A stretch of 28,168 nucleotides of DNA from Acanthaster planci (lineage: Eukaryota > Echinodermata > Asteroidea > Valvatida > Acanthasteridae). The stretch covers positions 1,085,965 through 1,114,132 of the forward strand of contig NW_019091388.1 in NCBI RefSeq assembly GCF_001949145.1. Reading direction: 5' to 3'. The notes below the pieces were generated by a model. It was not told where the DNA came from. It searched no databases and worked only from the letters and a program-made list of their open reading frames with translations. This document shows, piece by piece, positions 11,844 to 20,500 of this stretch. Each line of letters opens with the position of its first letter. Position 1 is the first letter of the stretch. Position numbers and translations under genes: made by a program.

Positions 11844-12109
11844 CACGTACGCAGGAGCATCAAGGGTTGTCCATACATAGAACTCTTAATTCCATCTGGG
11901 CCCCAGCTTCATCCCACACCCAGTAAAAATGTGCAAATCTATATTGTGAACTTGTGATGATGAGAGTCTTTTCAAATGGAAACTGCATGCCTTTGTGCAA
12001 AAGAAAGTTAATCAACTTTGCTCACTCTGCATACCTGCTGATGCCGAATTCCTGGATGCTGAGGCCAAGAAGTAATTTTAAGGACAGATCCACAGGAGGT
12101 AGTCCAGTG

Positions 12110-12130
12110 ATTAATGGGGCCCCCATTAAT
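12110..12130. repeat. 21-bp near-palindrome
   Basis: ATTAATGGGG, one central C, then CCCCATTAAT: perfect 10-bp arms with no usable loop. As DNA it is a cruciform or dimeric-protein-site type palindrome. Confidence 0.85.
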
Positions 12131-12779
12131 GACAACCAGTAAAGGCCTGAGGCGTAACACCTTGGCCCACTTAACTTATCTCCCCAATTTGTGGGGACTA
12201 AACTCAGAGTAAACAGTAAAAGGTTAAAGTACAGTTGGCACTACTTTATCTACTTTACTTATACCACGGTTGAGTAAGAAACTGGGCTTATTGTAGTTAG
12301 TCTAGGCATGTGTTCCTATATAGCTCTATAGTCCAGGTAACCATGGAGGAAGGAGGGGAACCAAGACATTACAATTAAATAGCCTCTTTTACTACATATT
12401 AAGTGTGGACATCGCTGACCATGTCCAAAAAGAGGCGGTTCTACATGTAGGCTTAGGTCTTAAACTTAAGACCCATTTTGGCAATTTTTGCCATCATGAG
12501 AAAATGATGAGGAAGGAAAACATAAAGCCCATATATCTGCGCTATCAAAGTCTCTCCGAGTTTTCAACATTGGAACAGTATGTGCAAATTTCCATGTCTG
12601 GCCATCACGATCTTGAAAAAGGAATCAGGATATTGGACTTGATAGATTTGCGGAAATTGCACACATCACTCAACATACCTCGTGCCAGTGCCAAGGGTGT
12701 CGATATGTACACGGTCCATGTACACGTATATACACATGCAGTGGACAACCTAGAACCCATCCACGTCTGATATTTCGGG

Positions 12780-13040
12780 ACTAGACTAGCGGCTGCAGCT
12801 ACTGTCCACGGACGCGTGTTACTTGCAGCCGCAGTCGCTTATTCAGATGATGAACTTTAAGGGCGCCGCGAGGGCGCGCGCGCGCGACTTACATCGGTTG
12901 GTTCCTTGTAATCGTTCACAGGACACTCTCTTGTTCGACGAGAAAATATTAGTTCACCGTCACATTGCTCCATCCAGTGACGAGGTTGAAGTATAACAAC
13001 GCGCGACCGGTCGACCGGGCACGGCGATCACATAGTGTAT
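12780..13040. promoter_or_regulatory. CpG-rich patch, candidate promoter region
   Basis: Local CpG density is much higher than the surrounding AT-rich DNA, with a CGCG run near 12866-12888 and clustered CGACCGGTCGACCGG near 13004-13018. It lies between the two divergent genes, 2.3 kb from the actin-related ATG and 4.4 kb from the first DCAF12 coding exon. A 49-codon frame (12847-12996, plus strand) starts with tandem ATGs but has no recognised match. The promoter role is inference only. Confidence 0.3.
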
Positions 13041-13674
13041 AGTACAGTATATGTACGTAGGCTACTTGAATGTTGACATGATTGAAGCAATGAATGATTA
13101 CGTTGTACTTCTGCATATCGCATGTCTACTTGAATTCAAGACTGAGCAAGATTTGAAGTACTTGTAGGCCTACCTTGCTCACGTCAGTGTTCTACTTGGA
13201 AAGTAGGTAAAGAGACACTATGCACATTATAAGCAGATAAGAATTACGGATGTTTGAAAATAGGGCAGTTGTGGAATTTAACGACAATAACTGACAACGT
13301 TCTAGCCCCACTAAATTAGTAATGGCACGGACTCTCGATAGGCCTACCGCCCCATCCAAAAGGATGGAGTTGACCATGTTGACGTACTTGTTATGAATGT
13401 AGGCCTAGGCCTAATCATGTACTCGCCTGCGCTGCGTAGCGCTGGTGGGGTAGGCGGCGGTGACACCATAACCAGTTACAATTTGACACTGTTTGAACGT
13501 GTTGTGTTAATCAGCGGGATTTTATCCTTACAAGCCATAAGACTCAATTCCTTGTGCCAATAATGAATCGGAAAATTCACTGAATTTCCGATGCCGTTGG
13601 CTAAAACACAGTATCTAGGTAGACCTGTGTTTATGTGTGGTGGGGATTGTATACTTGCATTCGGGGAAGAAACG

Positions 13675-13718
13675 GGTCAAGTCGTCCCCAAGATGGAAAC
13701 CCTGGTCAAGTTGTCCCC
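13675..13718. repeat. GGTCAAGTTGTCC motif pair
   Basis: Two copies, GGTCAAGTCGTCCCC (13675) and GGTCAAGTTGTCCCC (13704), 29 bases apart. The same motif recurs at 16383-16491. Confidence 0.7.
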
Positions 13719-14042
13719 CACTAGTTGTGTTAGGCCTAGTTATATATATCTGTGCCTGTACTAATTTTCTTTTTAGGTACATTAACATGATCAACCATAC
13801 GTAGAAGAGAATGGAAAACAAGATAGACAGACGGAAGATTCGTACTCATTCATTCACAATTTTCATTTGTATAATTTTTACAATTCACAGTCTGTCATTA
13901 AAATCACACAAAAAGTTCCTTGTTTTGCCCAGTGTGTAAAAATACAAAGGCAACACTCTCCCTTTAATGGGCTGACCCTATTTTGTGGAAATTTCAAATT
14001 GTAATTTGTGAGAAAATGTGACCCTCCTAATGATAAACCAGC

Positions 14043-14200
14043 CATTAACCTGATAGCAAATACTGCATGGGTGATTTTGCATAATGGTAGAAAGGCATTG
14101 TGGGAAGGAAAAAGGAGCAAACATTGAACCTTTTGCCTACCCCAGTGCCTTTCTGCCATTATACAAGATCACACATGCAGCATTTGCGATAAGGCTTATG
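14043..14200. repeat. Long snap-back hairpin, arms of about 72 bp
   Basis: The left arm 14043-14115 pairs with the right arm 14129-14200, leaving a 13-base loop. By eye there are 12 mismatches and one gap over 73 positions, about 82% identity. About half of the mismatches are transitions, which would form G-U pairs in RNA. It may be a fold-back transposon relic or a hairpin-RNA source; no coding sense is visible. Confidence 0.85.
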
Positions 14201-14566
14201 CAAATTTGAATCCACCATGTCCATGTGTCATGTGTTAAAATACTTACAGTTCCCCTCATAATTTTCTTCAAAACTCAAAACCCTGCCCTTTTTTTTACAT
14301 CAACCCTACGGTTATTGAGCATGATGTCACAGTCATCTACCAAGGTCAGTGCAAAAGTTAAAATGTAGCTCTCCCTGTTATTGGAACAGGGTCCCCAAAT
14401 TTACAATCCCCATGTGGTAGGCCTTGGCCTATGAGCATATAGAACAGCGCGGACATCCAGGAGCTTCACAAAATGGTGGGTAGTAACCACACTGCATCGG
14501 CGAAACTACTTTCAGTGACTTGCAGCCATTTTTGTTTATATGGGGCCATAAAGCCAGGCCTACCTA

Positions 14567-14626
14567 TTTTTTGAATGCAGCTTTTGAGGTAAATAGTCAT
14601 TTACCTCAAAAACTGCATTAAAAAAA
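14567..14626. repeat. 60-nt hairpin, 28-bp arms, 4-base loop
   Basis: The left arm 14567-14594 and right arm 14599-14626 are reverse complements with two mismatches, around the loop AGTC. The arm includes the hexamer GAGGTA. The small loop argues against a standard Dicer substrate. Confidence 0.85.
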
Positions 14627-16382
14627 CAGAGTGGTGACGCAAATTCTGCTTTTTCAATTCAAATTCTCCTGAAAGAGCAACTTGTGAAGTACTGTAGCTA
14701 TTGAAAACAGTGTAACAGTGGTTTTTAGCGCATAAGATCAAATTTTTTTTGGGGGGGGGGAAATTGGAGTTTTTACACCTGTTTGCTACCAGATGATCGC
14801 AAAATACTGCACACTCTGTGTGCCTCCATGGCACACACGTGATGGCGGCCGCAGGCCAGTGGCTGAGCTACTTGTAGATGTTGGTTCAATCATTTTTGGA
14901 GGTGGGGGTATTTTACCTGGTCACAGCTACAGCTAGCACAGTGCAAGTTGCACATCCTGTTGGTATCGGTCCTGTCAGACAGCTAGGCCACTCATGCGAT
15001 AAACACAAGATTCCAGTTTCCGCCTCTGAGAGCTACATGTGTAGGTACCTCACAGTTGCTCTCTAGGGAAAAGTTGAATTGTAACAGCAGAATTTACGTC
15101 ACCAGTCATCCACCTCAAAGGCTAGATAGTGTTATGACCCCGTGTAAACAAAATGGCTACAAGTCACACAGAGTAGGGACTTGCAGTTCTGCAGTTAAAT
15201 GTTGGACAACTCCGCCGCTAACAACTCAACGCTGTTACGGTCCATATTAGGCCAACGATGTCGTAAATGGCCGTGCAAAATGAACTTTGATTAGATGCTG
15301 ATCAAAGTCAGACTCTTTCTCGATTGAAGGCAACTCTAGAGGGAAAACTGATTTTGCCAGGCGGGCCGGTGCGGCAATCTAGTGCACAACAAGATTTGGT
15401 TTGAGCGGTAGCCCACTTTGCCATTTGATTATGTTTGATCGAAGTTGTAGTGTAGATACATTGTAATGGAATATTGCCAGATCTCTAAGTTGTTCGCAAA
15501 TCTCAAATAACAAAATGCCGTTATTCATTAGAAAAAGACTGATGGAAAATCTCCCCTTTAGCCACGTGGGTGCCGTCCTGGGAAAGAATGCTGAAGGTTC
15601 TTCGAACACATCGAAATCCATAGTTTGATAGTTGAATCTGTTTCGTGAAAAATAACAAAAACACGATTCACTGGAAATCTAATTTTATCTTGTATCTTTT
15701 GAAGGAGGAAACGCCTATTTGAGCATGCCATTTTTTTCTGTTTTTACATATCCTACGATTGTTTTGTTGAGTCAAGCATTGTCCAAATACAACTGCTCTT
15801 GGTCTGTAAAACACGGTCAGAAGCTGTCACTGCGACAGTAACTTTCTAGGGAATTTTAACTCCTAAATATACTTTGGGGAACAGTTTGGAAAAAAAAAAT
15901 CATGTTCACATCGAAGTTACTTGTGGATGGGATGGAGACGAGATTTATTGCTTGAAAACGGAAGTACTATATACAACACATACGTTCGTAGCAAGCTCTT
16001 CGATATCTCGATGAGCATTGTACATGTACATGTCCGAACCCAAACGGAACCAAAGTTTGGCAAAAAATTTCCGTACCGAACCTGGGCACCTACTTGTAGC
16101 ACTAGCATGATGTGTGCAGGGACACAGTGATGCACTTATGGACTGGTGGGTGGCGTGTCGGCTGCCCCCAACCAGCATGGTGTGAGGCTGTGATGCTGAT
16201 GCGGCATGCATGGTGGTGTAGCACACCATCTGCGGTACACAGGCTCTGGTGTGGGGGTAAATCTGCCTCCCAATCAGGGAGTTGTTTCTTTTTCGTTCCT
16301 TTCTCTTTCTTAATTGGGAAAAAAAGTGAGGGCAAAGTTACATGTACATCTTGACTTCTCTCAATCAACGACTTGTCCCAAC

Positions 16383-16491
16383 GGTCAAGTTGTCTGTTGA
16401 TTTGAGGGACAGATGGTCGAGTTGTCCCACTATTCCAGTTATCTCAATGGTCAAGTTGTCCGAGTTGAGTTGGCAAAGGTTTGAGTTGTCC
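16383..16491. repeat. GGTCAAGTTGTCC motif cluster, four copies
   Basis: GGTCAAGTTGTC (16383), GGTCGAGTTGTCC (16415), GGTCAAGTTGTCC (16449) and GGTTTGAGTTGTCC (about 16479), spaced 30-34 bases. This looks like a degenerate minisatellite of about 32-base period, next to the dispersed repeat at 16544. Confidence 0.7.
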
Positions 16492-16543
16492 AAGTCCCCA
16501 CATGAATAACTGCAAGCGTAAAGTACCCTTGCCATTCCTGCAG

Positions 16544-16662
16544 TGATATATCAGCCATAAGAAAGTCATAACATGTCCTAAAAAGTCAATTTTAGCAGGG
16601 AAAGTATTGAAGCATTTACTAAGAAAGCACTTACGTGAAATATTTTTCAGACCAGTCTTATC
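16544..16662. repeat. Dispersed repeat, copy 2
   Basis: Partner of 11735-11843. The best block is about 47 bases with roughly nine differences around ATAACATGTCCTAAA. Weak similarity may extend to about 16775 (CCACCTGGGCTAGCTTCAT against CCATCTGGGCCCCAGCTTCAT). Confidence 0.65.
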
Positions 16663-16837
16663 CCCATAGCCAAACACTAGCCGAGGTTAGATGCCAGTCC
16701 TCAAGCTTGGTAGCTTGGTACATTACATTATGACGGTAAAGTATGGTCAAAAGTCCACCTGGGCTAGCTTCATACTAGGTTTGTGCATGGGGTGTCACAT
16801 GATGCTCATGTATGGAACCCTTGTCATGTTCGTCTAC

Positions 16838-16914
16838 CCCCAGAATTGTGGGGCTCATTGTCTGCTGCGCTGCTTGTGGGAATGCAGCAGATGGTGAACC
16901 CCACATTTCTGGGG
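16838..16914. repeat. Fold-back repeat, 31-bp core arms
   Basis: The left arm 16838-16868 and right arm 16884-16914 match at 26 of 31 positions, with a 15-base loop. Four of the five mismatches are transitions. Weaker pairing seems to continue outward to about 16750 and 16990, suggesting an older, larger fold-back element. Confidence 0.75.
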
Positions 16915-17155
16915 TTAATGTTTACCAGGTTCATTGAGCATAATTTTACGGGAAAGCTATGGCCTGGCATGATAAGCAAAAAGGCTACAATTGTCTTACC
17001 ACTAGTTAAAAACCATAATACATGCAGTGTACTCAACATTTGGACTGATGGTAGCCCATGTCTGTGACCAAATTGCTTGACCTACAGTAACCTTCAGTAA
17101 TCTAGTCCTAGCATGCCTACAGTTCTGGCCAAATGTCTTTTTTCCTTTGTGTCAG

Positions 17156-17503
17156 AAACATGCAGATATCTCTACTTGCAGAGTTCCAATCTCTGAAGGC
17201 ACACCGAGTGTAAACACATCAGGTGTTACCTTTTGGCCGGTCTGTGTAACCACTCCAATGGAGTTTGACTATGAACATTTTAGCGAAGCCAGTTATGAAG
17301 ACAAAATGTCAGTTTTCCAGTACACACAAAAAAGACAGATCGGCAAACCACCCAGAATATCGCGGAAGCTGGATTCGTTTGCAGCAAGAAAGTTACCCTA
17401 TCTTCTCAAGGAGAAAGAGATACCCCTAGGAACGACCAACAAAGTCTTTGCTTCGGAGTGGCTGTCAGACCGACAGATTATCTTCGGAACTAAGTGCAAT
17501 AAG
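17156..17503 (+). CDS. DCAF12: DCAF12 first recognisable coding exon
   Basis: A strong pyrimidine tract ending GTGTCAG precedes 17156, and the donor is AAG followed by GTAAAA at 17504 (phase 0). The first in-frame ATG is 17258 (CCAATGG context), and a second is in MSVFQYTQK. From 17258 the exon gives 82 residues including LPYLLKEKE and NKVFASEWL. The in-frame stretch 17156-17257 has no stop, so it could be 5' untranslated sequence or continue coding from an upstream exon. Another possible acceptor lies at 17181. Confidence 0.85.
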
Positions 17504-20500
17504 GTAAAAAACAATAGTGCTTTCATGTACTTAATGTTGGACAAGCCACAACAGCAGAAAACACTCAAGCCGAATTTTCACTCACTGGGTGAAAACTGCC
17601 AAGAGCCATGGTTTTAAATGGAAGTCTGGTTTTATCAGGAAAGCTTTTGCAGTTCACATGACTACATTATTAGACATGGTTATTGTATTGTCATGTTACA
17701 TGGTGCGCTCTCCAGTTTACTCATATACTAGTATCTTTCCTATGTTTGTTGTTTCGAAGTAAGCAAAATAGGTGACATCTATGTATTTCTTACCATAACA
17801 TGGCACCCTTGGACTTATAAACGAAGACTCTTGGTGTTTTGGTTGGTTGAATTGTAGTGCCAATCCACAACCAACTTACTCAACATATAGAGATGAATTA
17901 AATTGAAATTATTTTGCCATCATGAACTATTTCTTCTTTAACCACAGGTCGTGAACAGTACATTTTACATTTATTGTCATCACTGTGACTGTGTACACAT
18001 GAAGAGAGATTGAGTTGAACCTGAAAACTGAAAGCTTTTTTGATGTAGCTAATATCGTTCCAAATGCCTGTTCAGCTACTTGTGGTTTTTGATCAGAAGT
18101 CTGATATCATTTTTATGTGATTTACTTTTTCTCATCTGCTCCTGATCAGCTGATTGTGCTAGATGTCTACACTGGACAGCAGTGTAGGTTGCCCATTATC
18201 AAAAGCAGAACCGGACGTGTCTATGAGAACTGTGTGTACACACAGTCTCTAAGTTTTGGCGGGATCCACAGCATAGCCACAAACCCCAGCAAGACATTGT
18301 TGGCCACTGGGGCAGATAACCCGGACAATGTTGCCCTCTATAAACTACCTTCATTTGACCCAGTTTTCCTTGGTGAGGTGAGTGGAGAGGCATTTTGCTC
18401 GAGAGCATCACTGCTCTCTAGAAATCAATAAAGCTGACACAAAAGTTATTTTTTTAACTTTATTTCAAAGGTTTGCAATCATTACATTATGTCAAATTCC
18501 CTTTGAATTTATTCCTAATCTTATGAGGGGCCTTCAAAGCCCACTAAGAATAGGTGTTTAGTGGCCAGCTACTATTCCTTTCATTGGCCTGGATTTGACG
18601 AGAATATTTGAGGATTCAGGAACATTGATTTCAATAACATTTAGACTGTACGTGTAGTTTGCGTTGATACCTAGTATACTCTCATATTGCAGAAAATAGT
18701 GTGGTTCAGAATACTATCGATAGGCCACAACACTGCTTGTAGTAATTCAGCCATGCAGAAATGTTCTATATAAATTCTTGACTGGCTTGATTGTTGTAAT
18801 TGGGCAATCTTGTGTTGGTGAGCTGTCAGTTCAGCTGCTGTCTCCCTCGGTGGTGGCGACTTGACTTTGGCTAAAGAAACCAAGCCAGATATCCTGTCCA
18901 AAGACAGATCAGTGGAGTTGTGTTGGAGAATGAGGTTGAGACATCTGCATCTTCTTTCCCTTCATGCTTATCCATGTCATCCTGCGTGAGCAGATAATCT
19001 GGAGCTAGTACTATTTCAGGCCTTCGTGATATGTACATAATATGATTATCATATGCCCCTCCCAGTAAACACAAAAACAACACAAGTACCAGAGACATTT
19101 CAAAACATTCTTGAAAAGAATTGTTACGCTTGAGTTACAGTGGTAAAAAAATCCTGAAAGTGATTTAGATTTTTAAAACTTTGGTTGAAATAATATATCT
19201 GATTAAATAAAAAATCATCAATTGTCGTCTGCCCTGATGCACACCAAGCCCTTGAAGTGTAAATAAGTTTCTTGATTTACATGTCTTTCTTGCAGAACTG
19301 TCACGAAGATTGGATATTTGCCATTGCGTGGCTTGATGACCAGTATTTTGTAACAGGTAACTGGCAATGCAATGTTATTTTGCAGCCTGCATTAGGATTT
19401 GGCAAAGCTGAAAGCTGACATAATAAGTGCCTATGTGTATACATACACGTAGGTATCTGGCTTGTGTATCTACTTTGTGTTGCGAGAAGTAACTTTGAAC
19501 CTTGAATTTTGGACAGATAATTTGTTGACCGCGAATATGACATTGTGGCCTTTTTGTCCAGTTGCTTTTTTGTTGCATTCATCTGTGTTCTATTGACATC
19601 TTGAAAATTGGCAGATTTTTTCCAAATATCAACAAAGTAAAACTCAATATGTTGCATACTGACATAACCATGTTGAAGAGTGAAATTAGATAAGCACTGT
19701 ATCTTAATGCTGTAGGTGACAAAATATCAAACAAATGTAGTTACATTTATGAATCATGTTGTCTCTGTCATCAGGTTCCCGAGATTCAAGTATAGCCTTG
19801 TGGTCTACAACAGAAACACAAAACATTGAAGAAAAGACTCTGTCCAAGAATGTCTACCTCTCCAAAGGCAGATGGCGGGAGTCCTCAGTCCGGCACTACT
19901 CTGAGGACGAGGAATCATGGTCCTCGTCACCAGAGAGGCTGGACTCCTACCAGAGTGGAAGTGAAGACAGTGCTTACAGCTCAGTAGAGGACGTGTCCAA
20001 TCACACATGTCTGAAGGATGTTGCTCGCAAGTATTGCCAAGACAAGGACAAGGTTCGAGCACTGCAGGTGAACGAATTTAAGAAGGTAGGTTTCTAATTT
20101 AATGTACAACAGAAATGTAAGCACAGCGCTCACAGCACCGCTGCACGCTAATCTAGCCCCTATTGAAAAGAGGTCAGCAGTGCACTGAGCCAGGTTCGTG
20201 AACAAAAGACAGTTATACAACTCGGCACAATCTGGGCTCTGTTTACAAGGTTGCAGGCCTGGCTGAAATACTCGGGTGTCAATGAAGGTCATCTGTCAAC
20301 TGAGAGTAGTGCCTAAAGATTACTTCGTGCGGCTATAAATGACCGTTAAATGAAATGATTAATTTTTGAAGGATTTTGAAAATGCAAAATATGATAGTCA
20401 TGCCGGCCCAGCATCATCAACATTGAAAAATACCCCGGCATGAAGTGGTTAAACATGGAATGGTCACCAACAGTCAGATCATAGTTCTGGTTGATACTGT

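Larger units (their letters stand above)
10468..17155. other. Intergenic stretch between divergent genes
   Basis: No conserved coding exon is recognised over 6.7 kb. The region holds four hairpin-forming inverted repeats, two dispersed-repeat families, several TAGGCCTA palindromes (13165-13738) and a CpG-rich patch near 12780-13040. It must contain the promoters and possible non-coding 5' exons of both flanking genes. Confidence 0.6.

Noticed and set aside
12405-12770. 121-codon plus-strand frame
   Set aside because: It opens with GTG, has low-complexity Val/His/Tyr near its end from a GTACAC-rich run, and shows no domain.
14878-15066. 62-codon plus-strand frame after a MAAAGQW start near 14842
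   Set aside because: The first ATG runs into a stop after 11 codons, there is no good donor, and there is no homology to the DCAF12 N-terminus.
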